NCBI GenBank assembly: GCA_001599935.1
Contig: BCIJ01000030.1
Span: forward strand, 1-64,000
DNA from: Holtermannia corniformis
Taxonomy: Eukaryota > Basidiomycota > Tremellomycetes > Holtermanniales
Reading direction: 5' to 3'
DNA length: 64,000 nucleotides
The notes below the pieces were generated by a model. The model worked only from the letters and a program-made list of their open reading frames with translations, was not told the DNA's origin and did not search any database. The position numbers were made by a program, and so were the translations under genes. This document shows, piece by piece, positions 52,683 to 63,724 of the stretch (its first letter is position 1; the number at the start of each line of letters is the position of its first letter).

Positions 52683-53066
52683 CTACGCCTTGCTCTGGCT
52701 CTGTGCGACGCTGCGTCTCGCCTCCTTGGCCTCCTGGTACATCGTCTCACCTTGCGTAGCGATCATCGATCGAGAAGGGTGGAATCGTGCGACCACCGTC
52801 CGCTTGAGCCATCCGTCAGTTTCTGGCACCGTGCCATCCTGGTCACAGCGACAGGTGGTGAACAGACGGCCGTCGGTCGCCTCGTGGTGGCGAAAGTAGT
52901 GACTGTGCTCTGGCAGTTCGTCGTGGCTCGTCCTGAGCTCGATGTCGCCAATGGTGTCGGTCAAGCCGCCTTGGGTGCTTTCACGGGAGACAAGAGCATC
53001 GAGAGGCATGCCCACGATCACGTCCCAGCCGAACTCGGCTCTCTTTAGTCGTAGCGTTCGAGTCAT
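52683..53066 (-). CDS. small hypothetical protein (127 aa)
   Basis: Single exon from MTRTLRLKRAEFGWDVIVGM at 53066 to VAQSQSKA. Balanced composition with plausible beta-strand pairs (TIGDIELRTSHDEL, GRLFTTCRCDQDGTVPETDG) and a basic C terminus. The coding strand is opposite to the MFS gene, ending 97 bp from it. No family recognised; it could be a chance ORF. Confidence 0.4.
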   Translation of the reverse strand: MTRTLRLKRAEFGWDVIVGMPLDALVSRESTQGGLTDTIGDIELRTSHDELPEHSHYFRHHEATDGRLFTTCRCDQDGTVPETDGWLKRTVVARFHPSRSMIATQGETMYQEAKEARRSVAQSQSKA

Positions 53067-53597
53067 CTTGTATCGTTAGGTTCGATATCAGAGCGAGGTG
53101 ACCGTACCGAGCGATTTATGCTCTGGTGCGTGAAGGCCTAAGAGTACGCGTCAGGATGGCATGTCAGCGCAATACAGGAGCGAAGCGCAGAAGAAAGCTG
53201 CCCATTGTGCCAGCTGCGATACCACAGCATCGTAGAGACAGAGGAGGGATCGCGAGCTCGACGTCCTCGTGCGGTGAACCTTTGTATCCGAGGATTCCAG
53301 CTTGCGGTCAAGTGATCCTATGCTTGATCCTCTGTTCAGCCCGAGGTGGAGATGACGGCCGAGATTGCAACGCGATGGATCGTGCAAGATGGAAGATACT
53401 TGACAGGGCGGCCGCAAGCTGGCTGTCGTTGATCACGATAAGCGGTCAGCAATCTACGCATTCGCGCGAGCTTGCACGATGCGATGCAGAGCGCGCTGGG
53501 GGAGCAGCGACCGCGCATCGTGGGATACAAGCTCAGCTTCGTAGCATCGCGATCGTCACAGCGTCCATACATTACTGATAGGACCCTGGACACTCAA
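53067..53597. other. intergenic, no gene seen
   Basis: Region between the small hypothetical gene and the alpha-galactosidase stop. Only unconvincing open frames. Confidence 0.4.
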
Positions 53598-55760
53598 TCA
53601 CTGCGGTGAGATGGTGATCACACGGCTTTGGTGGTCGCCCTTCCAATAGAGCTCGATCCCGGCGCCCATGAGTGTTGCACCCGTGAATGACCCAAGTGAA
53701 CCCTCGTCGACAATCTCGACGTCGTATCGGCTCGCGCGCTCGAGCGCCTGCAGCCGCAGTGGCGGGGCGCGCTCGTGGATGCGACCGCTGATTGCAAACG
53801 CAAAGACGACTGCTTGGCCGCCGCGTGCGAGGTATTGCGCCGCGGGGTAGTTGCTGCTCTGGGGCGAGGCGAGGCGGTACAGCTCCCCAGTGACGATCAG
53901 CGGGTTCAGCCGTTCCCCAAGTGCAATGTACCGCTTGATGTCGTCCTGGTCCTCGACCGCCAGAGCGTTCGGGTCGAGCTCGAGGCCAAAGCTGCCACAC
54001 ATGAGAGCTACGTGCGCTCTGAACCGTAGCGGCGTCGATCGCCCCGTTTGGTGGTTTGGACTGGCCGAGATGTGGCCTGCCAAGCTCGCGGCGGGGTAGA
54101 CGAGCGAGTGGCCGAATTGGATGTGCAGCCTGTCGACTGGGTCTGTATTGTCGCTCGTCCATGTCTGTGGAAAGTAGTGGAGCATGCCGGGATCGAGGCG
54201 GCCGCCGCCCGATGAGCAGTTTTCAAACAGGACCAAAGGGAACCGAGTGGTGAGCTCGTCCAGGAGCCGGTAGAGGCCTAGCATGTAGGCGTGAGCGGTC
54301 GCGTCGGATGGGAGCTCGTGCATGCCCCGGTTACAGTCCCACTTGACATAGGTGATGTTTGCGGATCGCAGCAGCGTGCCGAGTGCGTCGAGCAGGTAGT
54401 CTTGGACCGGGCGCTGCGAGAGGTCGAGAACAAGCTGATGGCGCTGCTGCGTCGGTTCGAGACGGGCGCTGCGTAGCGCCCATTCCGGGTGAGCAGTGTA
54501 TAGATCCGAACACGGGTTGACCATCTCTGGCTCGACCCAGAGCCCGAACGCCATCTTGTCGTTTGTATCGGCGACGGCCAACGCATTGATTTTATCGATC
54601 AACGCTGCCAGTCCGCCGGGAAAGCGCTTCGGATTCACGACCCAGTCGCCCAAGCCGGCAGCTTTGTTGACCCTCGGGTGTGCGTCGCCAAACCAGCCAT
54701 CGTCCATGACGAACAGCTTGACGCCGAGTGAGGCGGCGGATTCGGCAATGGGATAGAGCTTTGCGGCGTCCATGTTGAAGTAGGTGGCCTCCCAGTTGTT
54801 GAGCAGGACCGGGCGCGGGTTCTGCGCCCACTGCGAGCGGCACAGGTGGGTTTGGTAGAGTGAGTGGTAGGTCCGGCTGAGGGCGCCGAGGCCGGTGGCA
54901 GAGTAAACGGCGACGCATTCGGGTGTGGAAAAACTCTCGCCTGGGCACAGACGGTGTGACAGATGCAGCGGGTTGAGCCCGATCGTCGTGCGGATGCTTG
55001 CATCAGCGCTCTGTTCGACGCTGGCGGCAAACGAGCCAGAGTAGACTAGGCTGAAGCCGAAACCGTCGCCGTGGGTTTCCGTCGTGTCGCGCGAGACGAG
55101 GCCGATGAACGGGTTGTGCAGGTGTGATGAAAAGCCCGTGGTACTGCTGATCGCTTGAGAGCCAGGCTGGACTTGACGGCGTACCGGTCTCGCTTCGGTC
55201 GCCCAGTCGCCCGAGAGGTGCAGCAGATCCCACCCAGCGGTCGAGGGAGCAAAGTCGAGGCTGAGACTAGCGACGTGCTGGATCTCGACGGGTGCTGTCC
55301 CGTTGTTGATGACTCGAGCGGAACGGGCGATGGCAGGGTAGGCTGCAAAGATGGTATACGAGAGCAAGACGGTCAAGCCGCTCTGGGCGTCGTCGAGCTG
55401 CAGCACGAGCGTCTCGGCCTCGTCAGCCGCTGCAAACGTCGCTGGCAGGCCGTCGAGCGCTGGTTTGCCCTTGATGACCTCGAACCGAGTATAGCTCAGC
55501 TGGGTGGTCGTATCGCCATCAGCCCGACGGATCCGGTATGCGGGTGGCCGGAAATCGGATCGTCCGAGCTCGCCGTATTCGCGTCTTTGACGGCCCAGAG
55601 GACCGACCCAGCCGCGCAGTGTGGTTGCTTGAGAGCGAGCTGGGGGGCCCGAGGGTGAGCCAAAGTGAATGTGTTCCAGGTCGAGGCTGGGAGTGACGGC
55701 GAGGATGTACGACGCGGCGGCGTTGCCGAGGGTGAATGTAGGATGGGCGTCTAGAGACAC
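53598..55760 (-). CDS. alpha-galactosidase, GH36, intronless and cytosolic
   Basis: One 720-codon exon. A beta-sandwich N domain (LRGWVGPLGRQRREYGELGR, RVINNGTAPVEIQHVASLSL) precedes the (beta/alpha)8 barrel: LLNNWEATYFNMDAAKLYPI, FVMDDGWFGDAH near residue 352, FGLWVEPEMVNPCSDLY, YVKWDCNRGMHE (nucleophile Asp near 473), FENCSSGGGRLDPGML and TWTSDNTDPVDRL (acid/base Asp near 537). There is no signal peptide, so it probably hydrolyses melibiose or raffinose-family sugars after uptake. GH36 enzymes of this type are common in bacteria and filamentous fungi. Lack of introns in an intron-rich genome is notable. Confidence 0.92.
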   Translation of the reverse strand: MSLDAHPTFTLGNAAASYILAVTPSLDLEHIHFGSPSGPPARSQATTLRGWVGPLGRQRREYGELGRSDFRPPAYRIRRADGDTTTQLSYTRFEVIKGKPALDGLPATFAAADEAETLVLQLDDAQSGLTVLLSYTIFAAYPAIARSARVINNGTAPVEIQHVASLSLDFAPSTAGWDLLHLSGDWATEARPVRRQVQPGSQAISSTTGFSSHLHNPFIGLVSRDTTETHGDGFGFSLVYSGSFAASVEQSADASIRTTIGLNPLHLSHRLCPGESFSTPECVAVYSATGLGALSRTYHSLYQTHLCRSQWAQNPRPVLLNNWEATYFNMDAAKLYPIAESAASLGVKLFVMDDGWFGDAHPRVNKAAGLGDWVVNPKRFPGGLAALIDKINALAVADTNDKMAFGLWVEPEMVNPCSDLYTAHPEWALRSARLEPTQQRHQLVLDLSQRPVQDYLLDALGTLLRSANITYVKWDCNRGMHELPSDATAHAYMLGLYRLLDELTTRFPLVLFENCSSGGGRLDPGMLHYFPQTWTSDNTDPVDRLHIQFGHSLVYPAASLAGHISASPNHQTGRSTPLRFRAHVALMCGSFGLELDPNALAVEDQDDIKRYIALGERLNPLIVTGELYRLASPQSSNYPAAQYLARGGQAVVFAFAISGRIHERAPPLRLQALERASRYDVEIVDEGSLGSFTGATLMGAGIELYWKGDHQSRVITISPQ

Positions 55761-56470
55761 GGTGATGACTGTGGTGGTCAGCTTGGTGCGAGTCCAGCAG
55801 GGTGATGAGATGGGCGACTGGATGCTGGGATCGACGAAATGGCAAGCAGCAGGAGGACTGACGGCTCATGGTGTCGACCTCGTCGCGAGTAGTCACTCTC
55901 GACTCTTGCTTCAGCACTATCAGTACTGCGGTACACACTGAGCGGGTCAGCAGGTCAGTACGGCCATGGCGGTCAGCGTCGGCCGCTATAAGCATCAGCG
56001 GCGGCCATGGTCAGCGTTCTCCCCACGGTCGTCGGACGATCACGATCCTCGGCGTCGTGTGCAGTGACATGGTGTTGGGAGGCGAGTACGGCGGCCGAGC
56101 AGAGGCCAGGAGCAGGCGGCGCTGCGAGCTAGAGGCGAGGAAGGATGCCCAAGGTCGAGATGGAGCCGGCAAACGCGAGGTGATGGTGCTGTCTGTCAGT
56201 GTCGGTGTCTGTATGCGTGTTGAGCGTGCTGCGCAGTCTGTAGACCATCTCGACAGTCTTCTCACTCGCTCTGGCGTCCCTCTGATGCCATGTCGAGCGG
56301 GATGAAGCCGAGCATGGTCACTGGTCGACGAAGAGGACAGCACCACCACGCACGTTCATGCATCACCATCCTCATCATCCACGACGACGACGACGGCGAC
56401 AGCGACGATAGGGATCGATAGCTTGCTGATCCTGTCCAGCACTGTGCTCTCGAGCGTCGCAGTCGGCGCA
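55761..56470. promoter_or_regulatory. divergent upstream region of GH36 and cyclin genes
   Basis: No gene seen. Contains a CATCACCATCCTCATCATCC / (GAC)n simple-sequence stretch around 56361-56400, likely in the cyclin leader. Confidence 0.4.
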
Positions 56471-59400
56471 ATGGCGAGCAGCACCACCACCCACCTCGAC
56501 CTCGCATCGTTCCCTACGCCGAGGCTGCTGCAGATGCTCGCTTCCCTGCTCTCACAGATCGCATCAGCAAACGACAGGATCAGGTCGACCGAGCCTCCCG
56601 CGTTCCCGTCGTCGTCGCCAGCGCCGAGTCGGAGCGACATGTTCACAGCGTCCCAGCACTCGCTCGCTCAGCCCAGCAGTCTGCTCTGCTTTCACGCACG
56701 CAACGTTCCCAGCATCACCATCGAGGCCTATCTGCTCAGGATCCTCAAGTACTGCCCGACCACCAACGAGGTCTTTCTCGGCCTCCTCGTCTACTTTGAC
56801 CGGATGAGCAAGATTGGCGTCGGCCCAGGTCTAGCTTGTGATGGCGCCGATGCCAGTGACGGGACGAGCAGTAGCTGTACAAACCCAGACGCCGACACCG
56901 ACACCGACTCGGGCGACTCGCATCCCCAAACAGGCTTCGCCATAGACAGCTTCAACGTCCACCGTCTCGTGATAGCAGGCGTCACCGTCGCGTCCAAGTT
57001 TTTCTCAGGTGGGTCTGCGTGCTGTGCGAGCGAGCAGAGACTGGATGCGCACCGTGTTGGAATCGCTCTGGCATTGCCGTGTGCACGGCTAGAGAATATG
57101 GTGCTGGGAACGAGGTCGCAACGTCACCTCGCTCTCACGCTCGACCTCGGCCGGATGCTACGGCAGCGATAGTGAGCACTTCAGATGGGCCTGGTCCAAG
57201 ATCACACCGTCGTAGTCAACACTCTCAAGTTCACCCCGGATTTCGGGCTACGGCCTACACTCTGTCTGTGAGCTTTGACCCGTGGGCGAGAGGGGAGTTT
57301 TGGCAAGCCACAGTCGGTGCAAGGACTCCTTGGCAGTGCAGCTTGTCACTCGAGACGAGCGTCGTGAGCGTCGTAGACTCAAGCCGATGGCGAGACGAGC
57401 CCGTCTACACCTTTGGTCTTGTCAAGGTCTGCTTTTTCACTTTCGCGAACCCGTCTCGAGGTCTCATAACGACGGAATCGTGCCATGCTCTGGAGCTTGC
57501 ATGTCTTCGTCCGCTAGCCCGCTACCCTGGACCACGATTCGGCGCCTGAGCATGCCCATGGGACTGCAGCGGTTCATGCGATCGCGTTGTGTTTCAACAG
57601 CGTTGAAAGCAGCACCGGCGCCTCACACTCGGTCGATCAAGACTGTCGTAGCAGCGTGAAGCTGTCATCGCACAATGGTAGACAGTGAGCTTGGGCAATC
57701 TGGCGCAGCACGGCATGATATGACAACCGACAGCGGTTGTCAATCTTGAATGTACTGCGCCGGATGATCGCTCATATGCTATGTGGCTGTGTGAGGATAG
57801 GATCTGAACCGAGTACGCGTTCAAGAACGTCTTGCCTCTTCGAGGAACGCGACATGCGGCATCCGAGGCACATCACTGTCACGACGCGGAGCAACTGCTC
57901 AGCAAACAGATCACTGTGTCCATCAGTAGCATGCTGTGCTGTCTCCTACTTCTCAAACCCAGCTGTCGCGCTACATCGCTCCTCACCCCAAGCTCACGCC
58001 AACTCCCCAGACGTCTTTTACACCAACTCGCGCTACGCCAAAGTCGGCGGCCTGCCGCACAACGAGCTCAACCAGCTCGAACTCCAGTTCCTCCTCCTGA
58101 ACGACTTTCGGCTCGTGATCCCGCTCGAGGAGATGCAGCGCTACGGGGATCAACTGCTGGCGTACTGGGATGGCAAGGAGGCCGAGGCGGCCGAGCGTTC
58201 AAACCACACCGAGGTAGCGGAGCCAACCCCGGCGGAGCCAGCAACGGAGCCAGTAAAGCCAGAGCAACAAAACAGCCAGCAGACCAACGGCCAACTTGCT
58301 GGCAAGAGGACCAACGGCCAGGATGAGTATATGACCGACGCAACACCTCGGCCTCCCACACCCGCGCCTGCGCCTTCCACCAGCTCATCCAACCTGACCG
58401 CCACTCGGCCCAAAGCGCCAACACCATTCCACATCCTGCGTTCGCACCAGGCTGCCATCTCGGCTAGCTCGTTCAACCCGAGCAACACGTTGTTATTCAC
58501 GGGCGACTCGGAGGGCTATATCGCCATCACCGACTTGGCGACGCGGCGTGTGGTTGTGCATTGGAAAGCGCATGATGGGGGCGTGCTCGGCGTCGAAGAG
58601 TGGGACGGGCAGCTTGTCAGGTGGGTGTCCATTTGCAAAGACTGAGGCGAGTCTGACAACACAGCCACGGCCGCGACAACAAACTACTGATCCACGAGCC
58701 GTTCAACCTCTTGCCGGGGCCAACTGCCAACGGGCCCACACCGTCGGTTGCGCCGCCTCGCGTCGCGAAAACGCTCGATACCAACGCTTTGAACTTTTGC
58801 CGGTTCTCACTGTGCCCTGTACCAACCGACGGAGAGGCAGAGGCACTGCTTGCTGTACCCAACACTGTTGATTCTGAAACTGTGAGTTCATACAGTGCGA
58901 CCGAGCTGACATCAGGCGGATATCTATCACCTGCCGTCGCTGAAGCGACTACACGCGGCCATCAATGCTAGTGCAGCGCGCACCAAATCCATGACCGACG
59001 GGGATACCCCTCGAACAGGTGTGTCCCCCGTACCGCACGCTCACTCAAGCTGACCCTACAGGCCTCATCATGTCCCTCCAACTCCATGTCTCGCCAAACA
59101 CCCCAGCGTACCCGCGCCTGTTTCTTGGGCTTGAAGATGGTCGAGTCGAGCTGTGGGAATGTAGTCCTGGTGAGCGGGCGCGGATCGAAGTCGATGGCAT
59201 CGAGCCTGTCCGGTCGTGGTGGGAGCAGCCTCACGATACAAGAGATCCAAAAGGCGATGAACCGCGGTGGTGGCGTGTATGGGAGCAAAAGGCGCACAAC
59301 GAGGCGGGTGAGTGCGCTCGAGTCAAGCATACCAGCAGGCTGACGGATCCAGTCATGGCGACGGCGCTGTCGCCGGATCGAACGCTTGCGTTTTCCGTCT

Positions 59401-59836
59401 CGGCCGATCACTTGTTGTGTCGCTTTGTGCTTGATGTGGGTGCGCGCCTCAGATGGAACGGCACTGACGACGTAGGCGGGTCCTGAGCGGATGGCGGTAC
59501 AACAAACGAAATCGATCGGGAATGCGTGCATACAGCTTAATCACGCCGGTACGGTCGTCGCCATCGGTAGCTGGCAGGGCGGGTCAGTCGCTTGTGATAC
59601 AATATAGCATTAGCTGACATGACAGGATCCACCTGTTCTCTACGGCGAGTCTCAAACCGCTCGGTCGGCTCGACTATCACCGCGAGTCGTGCCAGACGAT
59701 TGCGTTTGCACACGCTCCAGGAAATGGTACCGTGGCCGACGAGGACGAGGACGAGATGGAACCGCGCGAGTCGTGGCTTGCGAGCGGGGGCAAGGACCGG
59801 CGCGTGGGCTTGTGGACGCTGGTCGAGTTGCGGTGA
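56471..59836 (+). CDS. PHO80-like cyclin fused in frame to Asa1-like WD40 protein
   Basis: Exon 1 (56471-57008) carries a Pho80-type cyclin box: LCFHARNVPSITIEAYLLRI, LKYCPTTNEVFLGLLVYFDR, FNVHRLVIAGVTVASKFFS. Exon 2 begins at 58011 with DVFYTNSRYAKVGGLPHNEL and LELQFLLLNDFRLVIPLEEM, completing the cyclin fold. The same exon runs on without a stop through a Glu/Pro/Gln-rich linker into PTPFHILRSHQAAISASSFN and GDSEGYIAITDLATRRVVVH. These WD40 repeats and the later LFLGLEDGRVELWE and WLASGGKDRRVGLWTLVELR match ASTRA-associated protein Asa1. TGA at 59834-59836. An internal ATG (58324) could start a separate Asa1. Confidence 0.68.
57009..58010 (+). other. 1,002-nt intron inside the cyclin box
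   Basis: Donor G|GTGGGT at 57009, acceptor CCCCAG ending 58010; the join gives KFFSDVFYTNSRYAKVGG in frame, as in Pho80 proteins. Other introns of this gene are about 40 nt. A plus-strand frame at 57019-57549 lies within but has no recognised features. Confidence 0.7.
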
Positions 59837-59885
59837 GAGCTTGTTTGGGTCATTCTTGCATTGCATTGCGCATCATGCATCGCGT

Positions 59886-60681
59886 TCACATTGTCACACT
59901 GGGTCTTGAGAACTCGGCGGAGCTCTCGGTGTCTTTGTTTGAGCGGGCACTGCGCGCTGCTTGGCGCCAGGCCATGGTACTCAGCACGCACAGTGCGAGC
60001 GAGACGAGGAAGAAGGGGAGTAGGAGCCATCGGATGGCGCGGTTCTGAGAACACTTTGTACCCTGGTCGCTCGCGCTGAACCGGTTCCACAGCTCGCACG
60101 TCCACGCTTCTTGGGTTATGCCGGATACAGGATACGGGGCGTGGTAGATCCCTGTCCCGATCGGCTCGAACAGCTCGAGCTGGATCGAGGGCGAGGACTG
60201 CGTGTAGCCGGTCGTGAACCCGAATGCGAGCACGCCGAGGATGAACGGAACGAAAGTATAGCTGGAAGCCCACGAATCTGCATGGCGGCGGTTGTACCAC
60301 TGGGGGCATCAGCCTCGGCGCTGTAAAGCCGATGCATAGACACACTTTGGTCTCGCTCCTTGGATGCAGTGGCCAGAACAGGACGACAAGCGTCATCAAG
60401 ACGCCCACGAACCCCCAAGCCGCAGCGATATACACGCTGGCATACACGCGTCGGTAGCCATCCGCTGGCACGCTCGGGACGAGCCCATCAAGACCGTGCA
60501 GGCTCGAGTATGCTGAACGAGGATCAGGGTTAGGGTCAACGATCGCTTGGAGCGCGACAATGGCGATGGAGAGGGCTAACAAGACCAGGGCGAGGGCGAG
60601 GCGCGGCCACTATGCGGCTCAGTACAGTCGGTATGGTGGTGATGCGGTACCGACCGTGTATGCGAACCCGTTGGATCTCAT
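59886..60681 (-). CDS. four-TM membrane protein, unknown family
   Basis: Exon 1 reads MRSNGFAYT and joins WPRLALALVLLALSIAIVAL (TM1). YRRVYASVYIAAAWGFVGVL with MTLVVLFWPLHPR is TM2. A short exon around TFVPFILGVLAFGFTTGYTQ is TM3. A cysteine-containing extracellular loop (WTCELWNRFSASDQGTKCSQ) leads to WLLLPFFLVSLALCVLSTMA (TM4) and a short cytosolic tail ending RPSVTM. The topology resembles MARVEL/SUR7-like fungal proteins, but I see no defining signature. It ends 50 bp from the convergent cyclin-Asa1 gene. Confidence 0.6.
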
Positions 60682-61280
60682 GCTGACTTGCTGACTGAGG
60701 TACTCAAACTCGTACACCTTTATGCATGTTCGCTTGCATCTCATTACTCGACAGCATGTTCTCATGACCTCATGCTGTGCACAAGACTCACTTGGCGACG
60801 GCGCCGAGGACGAGTCTAACAGCACGAAGCGTATCTTACCCTGCGAAAGGCAGTGCAGGACCGCCGCAGAGGATCCGCAAAGGCGTCGCGACTGAGAGTC
60901 CTTTGCGGGGCGTGCTTCCTCTACTGCGCAATGATGGTTCACTAGCCACCCTGGGTCACACTTTGGCAGAGGTCGGAGCACAGAATGTAAAGGCATCCGG
61001 GTTGGCCAGGACACATTGGATACGAAATAGTACACAGAGAGTCGATCGTGAACGTAGTAGGCAAACAACGCATCGGCGTCCCACCTACTCTGCGCTGCTG
61101 CTTCGGTTCGCTGCTCATCGATGGGAGCTGCCTGTTTTGCGCTTCTAAACCGCCAAGTATATATCAGCTGTGATGGTGCCCAGCGGCGCTAGGGCTTGCC
61201 GCGTCACTGGCTTGCACTGAAACAGCACAGCAGTCAGGTCGTGCAATGCTGTACATGTATGCTGGGGCTATCATAACCAA
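60682..61280. other. intergenic, no gene seen
   Basis: Upstream of the four-TM gene and downstream of ILV3. Contains TATATAT-like sequence near 61159 but no supportable gene. Confidence 0.4.
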
Positions 61281-63724
61281 TCAGTTGAGCTTGTTGAACT
61301 CTTCGTACTCTGCGTCGGGCAGGTCGGTGACGCAGCCCGAGCTCGCGTCGGATACGTTCCGGGCGTACTTGAGCAGCGTACCCTGCGTGACCTGGGCACA
61401 GGGTCAGCCGGCAGACATACGAAACCAAACCGCACGACGGACGGCGCTAATTGAGCAACGCCGGCCGATGATTCGCGTTGAATGAAAAACTCACTCTAAG
61501 AGGCGGTCGAACCCAAGCTTTCCGTCGGCGAGTCATCTCCTCGTCTGAAACGTTGACGTCGATGGTGCACTTTACCGCATCAATGTGGATGATGTCTCCG
61601 TCTTGAACGAGGGCGATTGGCCCGCCCACATACGCTTCGGGACAACAATGGCCTGGATGACCAGCGTCAACAACGGCAACAACATGCAGGAAATGTCAGA
61701 TACTCACCAATGATCATGCCGTGCGAGCTGAACAAGATTAGCACCGACTGACATCACGTGAGCCAACTGACCCTCCCGAGAAGCGACCGTCGGTGATACA
61801 GCTGACCGACTTGCCGAGGCCGGCGCCCATGACGAGCGATGTTGGCTTGAGCATCTCGGGCATACCTGGGTTGTCAGCTACGTCCTGTCACAAGGGACGG
61901 ACCTACCTGGACCACCCTTGGGACCAAGGTATCGCAGCACAGCAACCGCCTTGAGGTCGGGTGAAAACTTGCCGTCCTCGACCGCCTTGACAAAGCTCGC
62001 TTCGTCGTCGAACGCATGGCAGACCCCGGTAAAGCTGAGACCTTCTTTGCCAGTGATCTTGGCGACGGCACCCTTGGGCGCGAGGTTACCGCGCAAGATG
62101 CGGATATGGCCCGTCTCCTTGATCGGGTTGCTGACGGGCCGGATCACCTGCTGGCCTTCCCACAGGTGACCGTGCTTGTGGACCCATCGGTCGACGTTTT
62201 CGCCAATCGTCTTGCCCGTGACAGTCATGGTGTCGCCCGTCATGATGCCCTGCTTGATGAGGTAGTGGATCACGCCTGGCGAGCGTCAGCGAGCGCAACC
62301 TGAATCATGGGCTAGACTGACTGGGGATGCCGCCAATCTTGTGCACGTCCTCCATGACGAACTGGCCACTCGGCTTGAGGTCGGCGAGGAACGGGACGCG
62401 GTCCGAGACCTTTTGAAAGTCGTCAATGTTGAGCTCGACGTTGACGGAGCGCGCGATGGCGAGCAAGTGGAGGACGGCGTTGGTGGAACCGCCGAGGGCC
62501 ATGGTGAGGGCCTGTGCCGTCAGCACGGTCTATGACCGACCCGGAAGACTAACCATGGCGTTCTCAAACGCCTGGCGCGTCATGATATCCCGCGGAAGCA
62601 GGTTCTTCTCGAGCAGGTTGCGCATCACGGCACCAACGTTCATGCACTCGTCGAGCTTTTCAGGGTATTCGGCTGGGTATGAGGATGAGCCTGGGACAGT
62701 CATGCCGAGGGCTTCGGTCGCCGACGCCATCGTGTTGGCCGTGTACATCTGTCGGTCAGTATATGTCGAGGCACAGCCAAAGACGCACCCCGCCGCAAGC
62801 ACCCGGGCCAGGGCACGAGTTGCGGATCGTGTCGGCGCGCGTCTTTTCAGCCTCGTCCGTCTGCCCCTCTTGCAGGTAGCGACCGTACGACTGAAAGGCC
62901 GAGACAATGTCGAGCTTTTCGCCGCCGCAGCCTTGGCCTGGGCGGATCGTGCCGCCGTAGACCATGAGTCCGGGACGGTTCAGGCGACCGAGCGCGATCA
63001 GGGTACCGGGCATGTTCTTGTCGCAGCCGGGGACGACGACCATGCCGTCGAGCCAGTGGCCGGCCGCGGCGGATTCGACCTGGTCGGCGATGAGGTCGCG
63101 CGACTGGAGCGAGTAGGACACTGCGGGGTTAGCTATGCACCTGGAGCGGAGCGTGCGCAGCGGTGGCAGACGAGCTGTATGCCGAGCCAGACCAGGCGTA
63201 CACGCGCGCAGCTCGATGCCGCGTCGCAGCTGCGTTTAACAACCTACACGCTCTGCCACACGCTTAGATGGGACCGAGACGACTCACTGCCAAAGGTACC
63301 CATGCTGATGCCATCGCTGACACCGACGGTGCCAAACTGGTAACCGATCAAGCCTGCGTCGGCGAGCGACTTTTTAATGTGCTGGCCGAGGCCGAGCAGG
63401 TGGCGGTTGCACGGGTTGCCCTCGTACCTGGGTGGATGAGCTAGGTGACTCGCGAGAGTTGCACACGGACCAGACGCTAGCAACGCCGACCATGGCCTTG
63501 TCAAAGTCGGCTTTAGTGTCGACGCCCTCGGTTGCATACAGCATGGCCTACGGTTCATCAGCGCAATGCTTCGAGTCTGATTGGCCAGCACTCGCCTGGC
63601 TCGCCCCCTGCGCTTTAGGCTGCGTGATCGTGCGCGAGTAGCGGTTCAGTCCTTCTTGAGCGTGCTGCCGAGCGCTCGTACTCAGCAGGCGCGAGTGCTG
63701 CGCGATCGCCGAGCTGACGCGCAT
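61281..63724 (-). CDS. ILV3: dihydroxy-acid dehydratase, mitochondrial
   Basis: Start ATG 63724 gives [20 protein letters not shown], a mitochondrial presequence, then [18 protein letters not shown], a 48-nt intron with a GC donor (63548-63595), [20 protein letters not shown] and [20 protein letters not shown]. Iron-sulfur and catalytic landmarks follow: [70 protein letters not shown] and SHGMIIGH. The C-terminal YEEFNKLN ends at TGA 61281. About ten short introns. The enzyme makes 2-keto acids for valine, isoleucine and pantothenate in the mitochondrion. Confidence 0.92.

Noticed and set aside
57780..57840. tRNA-like T-arm sequence (GGTTCAGATCC on the minus strand)
   Set aside because: No matching acceptor, D or anticodon stems could be formed around it.
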